Part shown: piece after piece, positions 1 through 9,475 of the stretch
Position numbering within the stretch: the first letter of the stretch is position 1
Layout of the letters: the number at the start of each line of letters is the position of its first letter
DNA from: an uncultured Muribaculaceae bacterium
Lineage (GTDB): Bacteria > Bacteroidota > Bacteroidia > Bacteroidales > Muribaculaceae
Assembly: GCA_947629175.1 (NCBI GenBank)
Contig: CANRCT010000006.1
Coordinates: forward strand, 24,429 to 88,428
Length of the DNA: 64,000 nt
Reading direction: 5' to 3'
The notes under the pieces: model-generated
Told to the model about the DNA's origin: nothing
The model's database searches: none
Seen by the model: only the letters and a program-made list of their open reading frames with translations
Program-made: the position numbers and the translations under genes

Positions 1-844
1 TCACAAACTTATATCCCTCATTAGGTGTAGCCGTCAAAGTAGCAGTTTTCCCATTCTGAATCTTGTTGTCATTCACGGGCGAACTTATAACAATACGACC
101 ACCCTCTTCAATATTTGGTAAAGCCGTGAATAGCCAAAACGTAGTATTCTTAACTTCTTGATTAATTAACAATGTTATACCATTGGAAGAGTCATAATGA
201 ACAAATCCGACAAAAGTACTCTCTTTAGTTGTGGTAATAGTTGTAGGTTTATTGATTTTATAATCACATCCAGTAAGGGAATTATTATTGCCGAGGGTTC
301 CAGAAAATCTAACAATCTGATTAAATAAATGCTTGTTAGTATCTTTAACGCCTCCATTAAGGATTTTTGGATCAATCTCAATTGGTATTACATATAATCT
401 CTCTATGTCTGATAATTTTTTTCCAATCACTTTGCTCTCTGCGTTTGTGGTCAACTTTAGCTCGGCAGCTATGGGTTGTCCGGGTATAGGTTTATAAACT
501 TCACATTTCAATTCAGTCAGAACATCAAAATTATCCGGATTTTTAGAAGCATTATACTCATCATAAAACTTATTAAATGTCAGCTTCTCGTCTTTTTCAA
601 GGTCAGCACCACATTGAACTCTAACAAAAATATCATTATTCTTATCCGTGGCTAACACAACCCCACCAAACACTCCGACTCTGTAAAGTTTATCTATCTT
701 CACTATGGTTCCATTCTCCAGATCTTTTATTTCGCTCAAAGAAGTGATGTGAATTGGCGAAACAGCGGTCTGGGCCAATGCCGCATGACTGCATATTGCG
801 ATCATAAGCATCGCAATCAAGCGCCAAATGAGTTTGTCTTTCAT
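1..844 (-). CDS. Partial secreted protein with start of an InlB-like beta repeat (C-terminus outside window)
   Basis: The reading frame is open from an ATG at 842-844 to the window edge, giving about 281 visible residues without a stop. The first 24 or so residues (MKDKLIWRLIAMLMIAI, then SHAALAQ) form a clear Sec signal peptide with an AxA-type cleavage site. No lipobox cysteine is visible. The middle is rich in Asn, Lys and Thr and I do not recognise a family. The last visible residues (NGKTATLTATPNEGYKF) match the opening of divergent InlB B-type repeats common in Bacteroidota surface proteins. Base composition is about 35-40% GC, clearly below the following genes, which suggests an accessory or transferred gene. 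Function unknown; a secreted or surface role is inference. Confidence 0.8.
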   Translation of the reverse strand, partial: MKDKLIWRLIAMLMIAICSHAALAQTAVSPIHITSLSEIKDLENGTIVKIDKLYRVGVFGGVVLATDKNNDIFVRVQCGADLEKDEKLTFNKFYDEYNASKNPDNFDVLTELKCEVYKPIPGQPIAAELKLTTNAESKVIGKKLSDIERLYVIPIEIDPKILNGGVKDTNKHLFNQIVRFSGTLGNNNSLTGCDYKINKPTTITTTKESTFVGFVHYDSSNGITLLINQEVKNTTFWLFTALPNIEEGGRIVISSPVNDNKIQNGKTATLTATPNEGYKFV

Positions 845-915
845 TGTTTTTAAGGGTTTTGAGATTGATTTATTATCGAGATTGTCCTATATTGTATTAC
901 AAAAAACTCAATTCG

Positions 916-923
916 CAAAAGTA
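916..923 (-). promoter_or_regulatory. -7 box for the left-edge secreted protein
   Basis: On the minus strand this reads TACTTTTG, matching the Bacteroidales -7 consensus TAnnTTTG, about 70 nt upstream of the start codon. No clear TTTG is seen 19-21 nt further upstream, so the assignment is tentative. Confidence 0.4.
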
Positions 924-1040
924 TAAAAACAATTTAACATTTACTCCATGTTTCACAACATATTTTCATAAGTGTCACTAAAACACATCAAATATATCAA
1001 ATACATATCAACTATTTGAAAGGATCGTCATGAAACGATT

Positions 1041-1074
1041 GATGCCGCAACAGTACTGTGACCGTTGCGGCATC
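1041..1074 (-). terminator. Terminator-like hairpin after rplT
   Basis: Perfect 11-bp stem GATGCCGCAAC / GTTGCGGCATC with a 12-nt loop, 77 nt after the rplT stop. The minus-strand tail is only weakly T-rich, so efficiency is uncertain, but it is well placed to end the thrS-infC-rpmI-rplT unit. Confidence 0.55.
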
Positions 1075-1150
1075 ATTGATATCTGATTCGTTTTGTCATC
1101 CGCCACCCAGCCGGTCATGATACCGTGAGGGATACGCGAATTCACATCGT

Positions 1151-1501
1151 TCAGGCGTTCTTCACCTTCTCTACGATGGCCTTGAAAGCGGCGGGATTGT
1201 TGAGGGCGAGGTCGGCGAGCACCTTGCGGTTGATCTCTATGCCGGCTTTGTGGATGAGACCCATGAGCTTCGAGTAGCTGAGATCCTCCATGCGGGCGGC
1301 TGCGTTGATACGCTGGATCCAGAGGGCACGGAAGTTGCCTTTCTTGTCCTTGCGGTCGCGATAGGCATATGTAAGACCTTTTTCCCAGGTGTTCTTGGCT
1401 ACGGTCCACACGTTGCGGCGGCAGCCGAAATAACCGCGGGTGAGTTTTAAGATTTTCTTTCTGCGAGCTCTTGAAGCTACATGATTTACTGATCTTGGCA
1501 T
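1151..1501 (-). CDS. rplT: 50S ribosomal protein L20
   Basis: 116 residues, the usual length of L20. It is very basic, begins [16 protein letters not shown] and contains the conserved GYFGCRRN and [10 protein letters not shown] segments typical of the family. L20 binds 23S rRNA early in large subunit assembly, and in several bacteria it represses its own operon by binding the leader. It is the last gene of the conserved thrS-infC-rpmI-rplT cluster. The gap to rpmI (140 nt) is longer than other gaps in the cluster and could hold a processing or regulatory structure, but I do not recognise one. Confidence 0.97.
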   Translation of the reverse strand: MPRSVNHVASRARRKKILKLTRGYFGCRRNVWTVAKNTWEKGLTYAYRDRKDKKGNFRALWIQRINAAARMEDLSYSKLMGLIHKAGIEINRKVLADLALNNPAAFKAIVEKVKNA

Positions 1502-1641
1502 TGCTTTTGTCTTTTTTGGGTGTTAGCGCCCGCGCTTGTCGCATTCGGGTCTTTTTTGCTAAACATCCGGTTAATAACTGTTATAAAGTCACGAATTATA
1601 CATGAACTGTATTGCGGAAAATCTGCTTCCTGATGCCGTCA

Positions 1642-1839
1642 TTACTTGAGGGCGAGGAGCTCGAGCACAGCGCTGCGGTTGGCCGATGCCACGGTAGCGA
1701 CATGGGTGAGGTTGCGCTTCTGCTTCTTGGTCTTCTTCGTCAAGATGTGGCTCTTGAAAGCATGTTTTCTCTTGATTTTTCCTGTTCCGGTAAGGGCGAA
1801 CCTCTTTTTGGCACCGGAATTAGTCTTAATCTTTGGCAT
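1642..1839 (-). CDS. rpmI: 50S ribosomal protein L35
   Basis: 65 residues, start [20 protein letters not shown], the signature N-terminus of L35, followed by a Lys/Arg-rich stretch ([11 protein letters not shown]) and the usual end. It is a small structural protein of the large ribosomal subunit. It lies between infC (79 nt gap) and rplT on the same strand, the classical bacterial arrangement, so it is almost certainly cotranscribed. Confidence 0.97.
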   Translation of the reverse strand: MPKIKTNSGAKKRFALTGTGKIKRKHAFKSHILTKKTKKQKRNLTHVATVASANRSAVLELLALK

Positions 1840-1918
1840 TTGGGTTACTTTTGTTGATTAATTCGAGTTTATACTGTGCCGCTGCCGGCTCGCGACAGCG
1901 GCGTTGTTTCGTAGTAGG

Positions 1919-2515
1919 TTATTTCTTCTTCGGCGAGATCATGATTATCATGCGCTTGCCTTCCAGCACAGGCATCTGCTCCACCTTTCCATACTCCTCA
2001 AGGTCGTTGGCAAACCGAAGCAACAATACCTCGCCCTGCTCCTTGAAGAGGATCGAACGGCCCTTGAAAAACACGTAGGCTTTCACCTTGGCGCCTTCCT
2101 GAAGGAAACCGATAGCATGCTTGAGCTTGAAGCTGTAGTCATGATCATCGGTCTGAGGTCCGAAACGGATCTCCTTCACCACTACTTTGGTGGCTTTGGC
2201 TTTCTGCTCCTTCAGGCGCTTCTTCTGCTGATAAAGAAACTTCTGATAGTCGAGAATCTTGCAGACCGGTGGTTCGGCGGTAGGAGAAATCTCAATCAGA
2301 TCAAGACCCTGCTCTTCAGCGATCTTCAAGGCCTGGGCTATCGGATAGATGCCGGTCTCTACATTATCGCCTACCAGACGCACTTCGCGCGCATGAATGC
2401 GTTCGTTGATAGCGTATGGATCCTTCGAGGCATTGTTCCTTTCGGGCCTTCTTACGCCTGGATTCGAGTTGTTGTTTGGTCGGCGCGGACCTGGTACAAA
2501 GGGTTTTTTCTGCAT
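1919..2515 (-). CDS. infC: Translation initiation factor IF-3
   Basis: 198 residues. After a basic, Pro/Asn-rich N-terminal extension of about 30 residues comes the IF-3 N-terminal domain ([18 protein letters not shown]), the linker helix rich in Lys, and the C-terminal domain ([18 protein letters not shown], ending in the [17 protein letters not shown] segment). IF-3 binds the 30S subunit, prevents premature 50S joining and checks initiator tRNA. E. coli infC uses an AUU start, but here an ATG gives a sensible protein. It starts only 8 nt after the thrS stop, indicating cotranscription. Confidence 0.96.
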   Translation of the reverse strand: MQKKPFVPGPRRPNNNSNPGVRRPERNNASKDPYAINERIHAREVRLVGDNVETGIYPIAQALKIAEEQGLDLIEISPTAEPPVCKILDYQKFLYQQKKRLKEQKAKATKVVVKEIRFGPQTDDHDYSFKLKHAIGFLQEGAKVKAYVFFKGRSILFKEQGEVLLLRFANDLEEYGKVEQMPVLEGKRMIIMISPKKK

Positions 2516-2523
2516 TAAAGCGT

Positions 2524-4461
2524 TTATTGATTTGTGAGATTTCTGACTTCTTCCGTCAAATTCGCTGCAAAGGTAGCAATTTTCACCGTACCTTTATCAC
2601 CTTCGCCCTGTTTTCTTACAGAAACTTCGCCATTTTGTGCTTCTTTTTCTCCCACTACCAGCAGATAGGGGATACGTTTGAGCTCATTATCGCGGATTTT
2701 CTTGCCGATCTTCTCATTGCGGTCGTCGACGATCGCACGCACATCGGCGTCGTTGAGCTGACGGGCCACCTCGAAAGCGTAGTCATTGTATTTCTCGCTG
2801 ATGGGGAGCACCACAGCCTGGTCGGGGGCGAGCCAGAGCGGGAAGCGTCCGGCAGTATGTTCGAGCAGCACTGCTACGAAGCGTTCCATCGATCCGAAGG
2901 GAGCGCGGTGTATCATCACCGGGCGATGCTTCTGGTTGTCGGCGCCGGTATATTCCAGACCGAAGCGCTCGGGCAAGTTGTAGTCAACCTGAATCGTGCC
3001 GAGCTGCCAGCGGCGGCCGAGAGCGTCCTTCACCATGAAGTCGAGCTTCGGGCCATAGAAAGCGGCTTCGCCAAGCTCCGTGCGGGCCTTGAGACCCTTC
3101 TCCTGACAAGCCTCTATGATGGCCTGTTCAGCGAGGTGCCAGTTTTCGTCGGATCCGATATATTTCTCTTTGTTCTTGGGGTCGCGGAGCGAGATCTGTG
3201 CCTCGAAATTATCAAACTTCAGAGCCTTGAAGATATAGAATATTATATCCATCACCTTCAGGAACTCGTCCTTGATCTGCTCGGGCGCACAGAAGATATG
3301 GGCATCGTCCTGCGTGAATCCGCGCACTCGGGTCAGACCGTGAAGCTCACCGCTCTGCTCGTAGCGGTAAACGGTGCCGAACTCCGCCAGGCGCAGAGGC
3401 AGCTCGCGGTAGCTGCGCGGGAATGCCTTGAATATCTCGCAGTGGTGGGGGCAGTTCATCGGCTTGAGCAGATACTCTTCGCCCTCTTCGGGGGTATGGA
3501 TCGGCTGGAACGAATCCTTGCCATACTTCGCATAGTGGCCCGAAGTGACATACAGCATCTTGTTGCCTATATGCGGTGTGATCACCTGCTGGTAGCCGTA
3601 GCGCTTCTGGATCTTGCGGAGGAACTGCTCCAGACGGTCGCGGAGAGCGGCTCCTTTCGGAAGCCACAGAGGCAGACCGGCGCCGACATTCTGAGAGAAA
3701 GCGAAAAGCTCCATCTCCTTGCCAAATTTGCGGTGATCGCGTTTCTTGGCCTCCTCAAGCATTACGAGATACTCGTCGAGCATCTTCTGCTTGGGGAACG
3801 TGATTCCATATACGCGTACAAGCTGCTCGCGTTTTTCGTCGCCGCGCCAGTAAGCTCCGGCGAGCGATGTAATCTTCACAGCCTTGATGGGGGCCGTGTT
3901 GGCGATGTGCGGTCCGCGGCACAGATCGGTGAAAGCACCCTGTGTATAAGTAGTGATATGACCGTCCTCCAGTTCGCTGATAAGCTCGCATTTGTAGGTC
4001 TCGCCACGGTCGCCGAACAGTTTCAGGGCATCAGCCTTGCTGATATCGGCCCTGACAATAGCATTCTTCTCCCTCGCAAGCTCAAGCATTTTCTTCTCGA
4101 TCTTGGGGAATTCAGCTGCGGTGATCTCATGACCGTTGGGATCTATGTCGTAATAGAAACCGTTGTCGATAGCCGGGCCTATGCCGAATTTCACGCCGGG
4201 ATACAGTGCCTGGAGAGCCTCGGCGAGAAGATGGGCCGAACTGTGCCAGAAGGCATGTTTGCCTTCGGGGTCATCCCATTTGAAAAGCCTGATGGATGCG
4301 TCCTCTTCAATGGGGCGGGCGATGTCCCATTCCTGACCGTTGACTGAAGCGGCCAGAATGTCCTGTGCAAGCCTGGAGCTGATGCTTTCGGCAATGGCAA
4401 GAGGTGTCACGCCGGCTTCAAACTGCTTTACCGAATTATCGGGAAAAGTAATGTTTATCAT
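2524..4461 (-). CDS. thrS: Threonine--tRNA ligase
   Basis: 645 residues, the full length of bacterial ThrRS. Domains in order: TGS domain (1-60); editing domain with the HxxxH motif (H73, H77) and the Cys/His pair in DLCRGPH near residues 182-187; class II catalytic core with motif 2 around [12 protein letters not shown] and zinc ligands in [10 protein letters not shown]-terminal anticodon-binding domain ([15 protein letters not shown] onward). It charges tRNA-Thr in the cytoplasm and removes mischarged Ser. It is the first gene of the thrS-infC-rpmI-rplT unit, preceded by a perfect promoter at 4505-4536. Confidence 0.98.
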   Translation of the reverse strand: MINITFPDNSVKQFEAGVTPLAIAESISSRLAQDILAASVNGQEWDIARPIEEDASIRLFKWDDPEGKHAFWHSSAHLLAEALQALYPGVKFGIGPAIDNGFYYDIDPNGHEITAAEFPKIEKKMLELAREKNAIVRADISKADALKLFGDRGETYKCELISELEDGHITTYTQGAFTDLCRGPHIANTAPIKAVKITSLAGAYWRGDEKREQLVRVYGITFPKQKMLDEYLVMLEEAKKRDHRKFGKEMELFAFSQNVGAGLPLWLPKGAALRDRLEQFLRKIQKRYGYQQVITPHIGNKMLYVTSGHYAKYGKDSFQPIHTPEEGEEYLLKPMNCPHHCEIFKAFPRSYRELPLRLAEFGTVYRYEQSGELHGLTRVRGFTQDDAHIFCAPEQIKDEFLKVMDIIFYIFKALKFDNFEAQISLRDPKNKEKYIGSDENWHLAEQAIIEACQEKGLKARTELGEAAFYGPKLDFMVKDALGRRWQLGTIQVDYNLPERFGLEYTGADNQKHRPVMIHRAPFGSMERFVAVLLEHTAGRFPLWLAPDQAVVLPISEKYNDYAFEVARQLNDADVRAIVDDRNEKIGKKIRDNELKRIPYLLVVGEKEAQNGEVSVRKQGEGDKGTVKIATFAANLTEEVRNLTNQ

Positions 4462-4504
4462 ATTGTTTTGATGTCCACAAATTGCTGTAGCGTGTTAACG
4501 GCTG

Positions 4505-4536
4505 CAAAATTAATGAATATCTCTGTAATTTTCAAA
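4505..4536 (-). promoter_or_regulatory. Promoter of the thrS operon
   Basis: On the minus strand TTTG (4536-4533), 20 nt spacer, TAATTTTG (4512-4505): an exact Bacteroidales TTTG-N20-TAnnTTTG promoter, about 45 nt before the thrS start. Confidence 0.75.
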
Positions 4537-4561
4537 TCATTTGATCTTTCAGTGGCATCTG

Positions 4562-6595
4562 TCAGTCGCCCATGGTGCGGAGCAGCTCGTCGTTGTCGGG
4601 AGTGCGCTCCATGCGGTCTTTGACAAATTCCATAGCCTCGATAGAGTTGCGGTCAGAGAGGAAGCGGCGCAATATCCACATGCGGTTGAGTGTCTCGGTG
4701 CGAAGCAGCAGATCGTCGCGGCGGGTGCTCGAAGCCATGATGTCGACAGCGGGGAATATGCGCTTGTTGGAAAGCTTGCGGTCGAGCTGTAGCTCCATAT
4801 TGCCTGTGCCCTTGAACTCCTCGAAGATCACTTCATCCATCTTCGAGCTTGTCTCCGTCAGCGCAGTGGCGATAATCGTCAGCGAACCGCCGTTCTCTAT
4901 ATTGCGTGCGGCTCCGAAGAAGCGCTTGGGCTTCTGCAGGGCATTGGCGTCAACGCCGCCGCTCAATATCTTGCCCGATGCCGGTGACACCGTATTATAT
5001 GCTCTGGCCAGACGGGTTATCGAGTCGAGCAGTATCACCACATCATGACCGCACTCCACCATACGTTTTGCCTTTTCAAGCACGAGACTCGCTATCTTGA
5101 CATGCTTCTCGGCCGGCTCGTCAAAGGTTGACGCGATGACCTCGGCATTGACGCTCCGGCTCATATCGGTCACCTCCTCCGGACGCTCGTCGATAAGGAG
5201 TATCATTATATAGGTCTCCGGATGATTTTCCGCGATAGCGTTAGCGATATCTTTCAGCAATATCGTTTTACCTGTCTTGGGAGGAGCGACGATAAGGCCT
5301 CGCTGTCCTTTGCCTATCGGCGAGAACATATCGACCACACGTGTCGACAGATTGTTTGTGCGGCCTCCGGTGAGATTGAATTTTTCTTCCGGGAAAAGCG
5401 GCGTCAGAGTCTCGAAAGGCACACGGTCGCGTATAAATTCAGGCGAACGACCGTTGACGCTTTTCACCTTATCCATCGGGAAATATTTGTCATTCTCACG
5501 CGGAGCGCGTATGGTAGCCTCCACCACATCGCCGGTCTTCAGGCCATATGCCTTGATCTGCTGGGGAGTGAGATAGACGTCATCGGGCGAAGGGAGATAG
5601 TTATAGTCGCTCGAACGCAGGAAACCGTATCCTTCAGGCACTACCTCAAGCAAGCCTGTGGTTTCAATCAGGCCGTCGAAGCTGTAGACAGGCTCCTGCC
5701 GCTGCTGCTGTTGCTGCTGATTGCGGTTTTTCTGTTTGTTTTTCTTGCCTTGCGGCTGCTGTTGCTGCTGTTTCTCCTGCTGCCACGGCTCATTAAGCTG
5801 TATAGGCGCTGTGGCTGCGGCTACAGCAGCCTGAGCTGCCGCCTCCTCTTTCTCGCGCTGAGAACGGGGAACGAACCTGCGTCCTTCCGACCGCGGGAAA
5901 AATGCGCCGAACCCGTCGCCCTGGTTATTGCGGAAATCCTGGCGAGGATTTTCGTCGTTTCTGCGCTGCTGACGCATTGTGTTCTCATCCGCAGGCGCAT
6001 CAGCAGGAGTCTCTTTTGCCGATTCCTGCTCCTCTGCGGCGACAGGAGCATCAGCACGGGCGACAATCTGCTCCTCTGGATGATCGGTTGCCACCTCCGT
6101 CGGTTCGGTAGAGGCATCAGTGTCGTTGCTCTGCCCCTCCGTAGCGGTTTTCTGGCGGCTGCCTTTCGGACGTCCACGGCGCTTTTTCTCCTGCAGGGGA
6201 TTCTGATCCCCGGCTTCAGCGGCTGCGCCGTCGGCCGAAAACTCGGCCGACTCCTGCTGCGAGGAAGCTTCGGCTGCGTCTTCGTTATTTTTTTGCTGTG
6301 GTTTTCTGCCCCGTTTCTTTTCACCTGCGGCTTCCCGCTGGTCGCCGGCGGCCGGCTGCTGATCCGGGGAGGAGGCTGATATATTGCCATCCGACTTTTT
6401 TTTGCGCGGCTGACGCCGCTTGTCGTTGGCCATATTCGCCGCTGCCATGGCGGCGAAATCTATAGCCTGCTGGTCGAGGATGGCATCTATTACTTCTTTT
6501 TTGGGAAGAGACGATATTTTCTTCAGTCCCATGCCTTCGGCGATGGTGTGAAGTTCAGACTCTTCCTTTTCCGATAACTCATCGAGATTGTACAT
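4562..6595 (-). CDS. rho: Transcription termination factor Rho with long disordered insert
   Basis: 677 residues against about 420 for E. coli Rho. Residues 1-45 are the Rho N-terminal SAP-like domain. Residues about 55-300 are a low-complexity insert rich in Glu, Ala, Asp, Arg and a Gln-rich stretch. Then follow the RNA-binding cold-shock-like domain ([18 protein letters not shown]) and the hexameric ATPase with Walker A PPKTGKT (about 437-443) and the [12 protein letters not shown] segment. Rho is an RNA-dependent helicase that ends transcription. Large disordered inserts are known in Bacteroides Rho and have been linked to phase separation; that this one behaves likewise is inference. A roughly 205-nt leader precedes the start, which may allow autoregulation. 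Confidence 0.97.
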   Translation of the reverse strand: MYNLDELSEKEESELHTIAEGMGLKKISSLPKKEVIDAILDQQAIDFAAMAAANMANDKRRQPRKKKSDGNISASSPDQQPAAGDQREAAGEKKRGRKPQQKNNEDAAEASSQQESAEFSADGAAAEAGDQNPLQEKKRRGRPKGSRQKTATEGQSNDTDASTEPTEVATDHPEEQIVARADAPVAAEEQESAKETPADAPADENTMRQQRRNDENPRQDFRNNQGDGFGAFFPRSEGRRFVPRSQREKEEAAAQAAVAAATAPIQLNEPWQQEKQQQQQPQGKKNKQKNRNQQQQQQRQEPVYSFDGLIETTGLLEVVPEGYGFLRSSDYNYLPSPDDVYLTPQQIKAYGLKTGDVVEATIRAPRENDKYFPMDKVKSVNGRSPEFIRDRVPFETLTPLFPEEKFNLTGGRTNNLSTRVVDMFSPIGKGQRGLIVAPPKTGKTILLKDIANAIAENHPETYIMILLIDERPEEVTDMSRSVNAEVIASTFDEPAEKHVKIASLVLEKAKRMVECGHDVVILLDSITRLARAYNTVSPASGKILSGGVDANALQKPKRFFGAARNIENGGSLTIIATALTETSSKMDEVIFEEFKGTGNMELQLDRKLSNKRIFPAVDIMASSTRRDDLLLRTETLNRMWILRRFLSDRNSIEAMEFVKDRMERTPDNDELLRTMGD

Positions 6596-6809
6596 ATCTT
6601 AAAATATATGACGTGAGGGGAATTATTTGGCCTATGAAAGGATTTTACGCATTCCGACACATAAATATCAGGCATAAGCGATCATTCGATCATCGCCTCG
6701 CAGGCGTCGTCATACCGACGCGGAAGACGGAATGCATTCAAAACAGGAGAAAGTATGAGAGAGGATGCTGCGAATTGATTATGAAAGGAGGGTTCGCACA
6801 TTTTCAGTG

Positions 6810-6840
6810 CAAAGTTAATGAATTCCGCAATAATAACAAA
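6810..6840 (-). promoter_or_regulatory. Promoter of rho
   Basis: Minus strand TTTG (6840-6837), 19-nt spacer, TAACTTTG (6817-6810): an exact Bacteroidales promoter. Transcription would start near 6803, leaving a leader of about 205 nt before the rho ATG. Confidence 0.75.
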
Positions 6841-6910
6841 TGATTCTGTCAAAATGTTTCTAAAAATTGAAAAACAACGGACCTGGGCCCTAAAACTGCC
6901 ATACAACGAC

Positions 6911-6938
6911 AAAGCTTCGGATTCATCTCCGAAGCTTT
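6911..6938 (-). terminator. Terminator-like hairpin after the tRNA
   Basis: Perfect 11-bp stem AAAGCTTCGGA / TCCGAAGCTTT with a 6-nt loop, 12 nt past the tRNA 3' end on the minus strand. There is no long U tract, so it may serve tRNA 3' processing as much as termination. Confidence 0.6.
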
Positions 6939-6949
6939 GACTGAATCTG

Positions 6950-7023
6950 TAGCGGGACCGAGAATTGAACTCGGGACCTCCGGGTTATGAATCCGACGCT
7001 CTAACCGACTGAGCTATCCCGCC
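6950..7023 (-). tRNA. tRNA with CAT anticodon (probably elongator tRNA-Met)
   Basis: The minus strand folds into a full 74-nt cloverleaf: acceptor GGCGGGA / TCCCGCT (G-U at 1-72), D arm GCTC/GAGC, anticodon loop TTCATAA with CAT at 34-36, T arm CCGAG-TTCAATT-CTCGG, discriminator A. The anticodon stem carries an A-C mismatch at 31-39. CCA is not encoded. CAT could also belong to an Ile2 tRNA whose C34 is modified to lysidine; the lack of three G-C pairs flanking the anticodon argues against initiator tRNA. Confidence 0.95.
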
Positions 7024-7041
7024 ATTTTGGCTTTGCGAGTG

Positions 7042-7073
7042 CAAAGTTATATCCAAAATATCACATAGACAAA
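7042..7073 (-). promoter_or_regulatory. Promoter of the tRNA gene
   Basis: Minus strand TTTG (7073-7070), 20-nt spacer, TAACTTTG (7049-7042), an exact Bacteroidales promoter, about 20 nt before the tRNA 5' end. Confidence 0.75.
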
Positions 7074-7126
7074 TTTTTTCATCACTTTTTTGTTCAGCCG
7101 TCCGTGACAGACTAATTGACAGTGAT

Positions 7127-8167
7127 TTATTTTTTGCAGCGAGCAAGCGCCAAGGCGAGAGAATCGATATCCTCGGATGTCGTGGCCCAGTCTGTGACAA
7201 ATCTTACAGGAGTGGATTCCACTCCCCTCGCTCCCCAAAGTTCAAATGATATTCCGGATTCAAAAAGAGAATCTATGGTCTTGTTTGGCAAAACAAAAAA
7301 CTGCTGATTAGTCGGAGAGTCGATATAAACCGGATAGCCGGCTCCGGTCATCAGTTCCCTCACTCGTTTAGCCATCTCTACTCCATGTCGACCGATGCGC
7401 TCATAAAGTCCGTCGGTCATGAGAGTCTGGAACTGCACTCCGAGTATGCGTCCCTTGGCCATTGTCGCTCCATGAAGCTTTATCAGGCTCTCGAAGCGCG
7501 GCAACAGTCCGCGGCGGGTAGACACGACGGCCTCACCAAGCAGAGCGCCGCACTTGGTGCCACCGATATAAAACAGGTCGCACATCGAGGCTATATCTTT
7601 CAACGTCATCTCGGGAGCAGCGCCAAGCGCATAGGCCATTCTCGCTCCGTCAATATACAGAGGTATAGAGTAGTGACGGCATATTTCATGGATTTCATGC
7701 AGTTCTTCCCGGCTGTAAAGAGTGCCGAGCTCGGTGGGATAACTGATATATACCGCTCCCGGACGCACCATGAACACGTGGGTTGAATCAGCATAGAAAT
7801 CCTTCAGATAATTCTCTATCCTGTCGGCCGACAGTTTCCCGTCGCGTCCTGACAAAGCTATCACCTTATGACCCGTAGCCTCCACCGCTCCTGCCTCATG
7901 GACGTTAATATGGCTTGTCTCTACGGCTATCACACCGTCGTTATGGTCAAGCAGCCGGTCGACCACTATAGCGTTGGTCTGAGTGCCTCCCTCCAGAAAA
8001 AACACCTCGCCTTCCGCAATCCCGCATGCATCAAGGATTGTCTGCCGGGCTTCCGCACACATTGCATCATGACCGTAACCGGGTGTATGGAGCATATTGG
8101 TCTCAACCAGGCGTGCCATCACTTCAGGATGCGCGCCGACCATATAATCGCTGTCAAAATATGTCAT
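7127..8167 (-). CDS. ltaE: Low-specificity L-threonine aldolase (PLP, beta-eliminating lyase family)
   Basis: 346 residues, the usual length. It is a fold-type I PLP enzyme: the Schiff-base lysine is K205 in the motif GGTKCG, the cofactor aspartate lies in PLYIDGARMAYA, and the N-terminus carries the family pattern FDSDYMVGAHPEVM. It would split L-threonine and L-allo-threonine into glycine and acetaldehyde in the cytoplasm, serving glycine supply. It is a single gene, divergent from the ROK kinase at 8345. Related tyrosine/phenylserine aldolases share this fold, so substrate preference is inferred. Confidence 0.9.
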   Translation of the reverse strand: MTYFDSDYMVGAHPEVMARLVETNMLHTPGYGHDAMCAEARQTILDACGIAEGEVFFLEGGTQTNAIVVDRLLDHNDGVIAVETSHINVHEAGAVEATGHKVIALSGRDGKLSADRIENYLKDFYADSTHVFMVRPGAVYISYPTELGTLYSREELHEIHEICRHYSIPLYIDGARMAYALGAAPEMTLKDIASMCDLFYIGGTKCGALLGEAVVSTRRGLLPRFESLIKLHGATMAKGRILGVQFQTLMTDGLYERIGRHGVEMAKRVRELMTGAGYPVYIDSPTNQQFFVLPNKTIDSLFESGISFELWGARGVESTPVRFVTDWATTSEDIDSLALALARCKK

Positions 8168-8194
8168 AGCATTGTCTTAATTGCATTTCGGCTG

Positions 8195-8202
8195 CAAATT
8201 TA
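8195..8202 (-). promoter_or_regulatory. -7 box for threonine aldolase
   Basis: Minus strand reads TAAATTTG, fitting TAnnTTTG, about 28 nt before the start codon. No good -33 element is visible. Confidence 0.4.
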
Positions 8203-8265
8203 CTCCCTTTTAATGTAATATCTCCGCATTAGTTGAAAAATATCAGCGGCCGGTGCTGATTATGC

Positions 8266-8297
8266 TTTGTAATATTGCAATAAATATCGTAACTTTG
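8266..8297 (+). promoter_or_regulatory. Promoter of the ROK kinase-fmt pair
   Basis: TTTG (8266-8269), 20-nt spacer, TAACTTTG (8290-8297): exact Bacteroidales promoter, 47 nt before the start codon at 8345. Confidence 0.75.
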
Positions 8298-8344
8298 CTT
8301 CCATCTGACAACATTACCTATCACTGACTAATACCTATCGACAA

Positions 8345-9475
8345 ATGTACAGATTCGATAAAAGAGTGGTGATCACTCTCGATGCAGGCGGCACGAACTT
8401 CGTGTTCGGAGCCATGCAGGCCAATAAATTCATCGTTGAGCCTGTGAGCATGCCTTCAAATGCCCACGATCTCGACCTATGCCTGTCGACAATGGTCAAG
8501 GGCTTCCGCGACGTTATCGCAAAACTCGACCGCAAACCGGTTGCCATCAGCTTCGCGTTCCCCGGCCCTGCAGATTATCCCAACGGCATTATAGGCGGCT
8601 ACCTGCCTAATTTCCCGTCGTTCCGCAACGGTGTGGCTCTCGGGCCGTTTCTTGAGGAGACGTTCGGCATACCGGTTTTCATCAACAATGACGGCGACCT
8701 GTATGCTTTCGGCGAAGCCCTCGGAGGAGCCCTTCCGGAGATCAATCAGCGTCTGGAGGAAGCCGGAAGCTCGAAGCGCTACCACAACCTTATCGGATAC
8801 ACATTCGGCACTGGTCTCGGCATAGGCATAGTCGTCGACAACAAGCTCAACCGTGGTGACAATTCATGTGTCGAGACATTCTGTCTGCGCAACAAGAAAT
8901 ATCCCGAGGCTTTCGTCGAGGAGGGCGCTTCGATCCGTGCGGTGAAACGTGTATATATGGAGAAATCGGGAACAGTCGATCCGGATCTCACCCCGAAAGA
9001 CATATGCGACATTGCCGACGGCAAGCGTCCGGGCGATGCCAAAGCTGCCCGCGAGGCGTTCGAAGAGCTCGGCGAGGTGGCGGGCGATGCCATGGCTACC
9101 GCCGCCCAGCTTGTCGACGGGCTGGTTGTCATTGGCGGCGGCCTGACCGGAGCCCACCGCTACTTCATGCCCTCGCTGCTCAAGGAGATGCGAGGCAAGA
9201 TCCACTCGCTCAAAGGCGAAGAGCTCAACAGAGTGCAGATGAAGGTGTTTGACCTCGATGATCCGGAAGAGTTCAAGCAGTTTGCCGACGGCGAATCGCG
9301 CCCGCTGAAAGTCTATGGCACTGACCGCACCATTACTTACGATCCGATGAAACGAATCGGAGTGATGATCTCAAAGATCGGAGCCAGCAACGCCATTTCG
9401 ATCGGCGCTTATGCTTTTGCATTGTCGCAGATCGACAGTCAGAACCCGCAGCCTGAAGTACAGGTATCAGAATGA
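8345..9475 (+). CDS. ROK family sugar kinase
   Basis: 376 residues. The N-terminal phosphate-binding loop LDAGGTNFVFGA (about 11-22) and the second ATPase motif near residues 260-275 (QLVDGLVVIGGGLTGAH) mark the hexokinase/actin-fold ROK family. FINNDGDLYAFGEA contains the catalytic aspartate region, and GTGLGIGIVVD is a further family segment. ROK kinases phosphorylate glucose, fructose, N-acetylmannosamine or related sugars. The usual ROK zinc-binding CxCGxxGC motif is not evident, as in several Bacteroidota members, so the substrate cannot be named. Its stop overlaps the fmt start (ATGA), so both are translated from one mRNA. Confidence 0.88.
   Translation: MYRFDKRVVITLDAGGTNFVFGAMQANKFIVEPVSMPSNAHDLDLCLSTMVKGFRDVIAKLDRKPVAISFAFPGPADYPNGIIGGYLPNFPSFRNGVALGPFLEETFGIPVFINNDGDLYAFGEALGGALPEINQRLEEAGSSKRYHNLIGYTFGTGLGIGIVVDNKLNRGDNSCVETFCLRNKKYPEAFVEEGASIRAVKRVYMEKSGTVDPDLTPKDICDIADGKRPGDAKAAREAFEELGEVAGDAMATAAQLVDGLVVIGGGLTGAHRYFMPSLLKEMRGKIHSLKGEELNRVQMKVFDLDDPEEFKQFADGESRPLKVYGTDRTITYDPMKRIGVMISKIGASNAISIGAYAFALSQIDSQNPQPEVQVSE

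Larger units (their letters stand above)
845..1150. other. Intergenic region between left-edge gene and rplT
   Basis: About 306 nt without a credible gene. It holds the putative promoter of the left-edge gene (916-923) and the terminator-like hairpin downstream of rplT (1041-1074). The short ORF running 1008-1544 is the wrong frame of rplT. Confidence 0.6.
6596..6949. other. Intergenic region: rho leader and promoter
   Basis: 354 nt between rho and the tRNA gene. It contains the rho promoter (6810-6840), the long rho 5' leader, and a hairpin after the tRNA (6911-6938). Short ORFs here (for example 6613-6843) show no family resemblance and are not called. Confidence 0.6.

Noticed and set aside
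2416..4347. 643-residue ORF on the plus strand opposite thrS
   Set aside because: It is the antisense shadow of thrS, with no family motifs; the minus strand has a full ThrRS with promoter.
6613..6843. 76-residue ORF in the rho leader
   Set aside because: No family resemblance; it overlaps the rho promoter.
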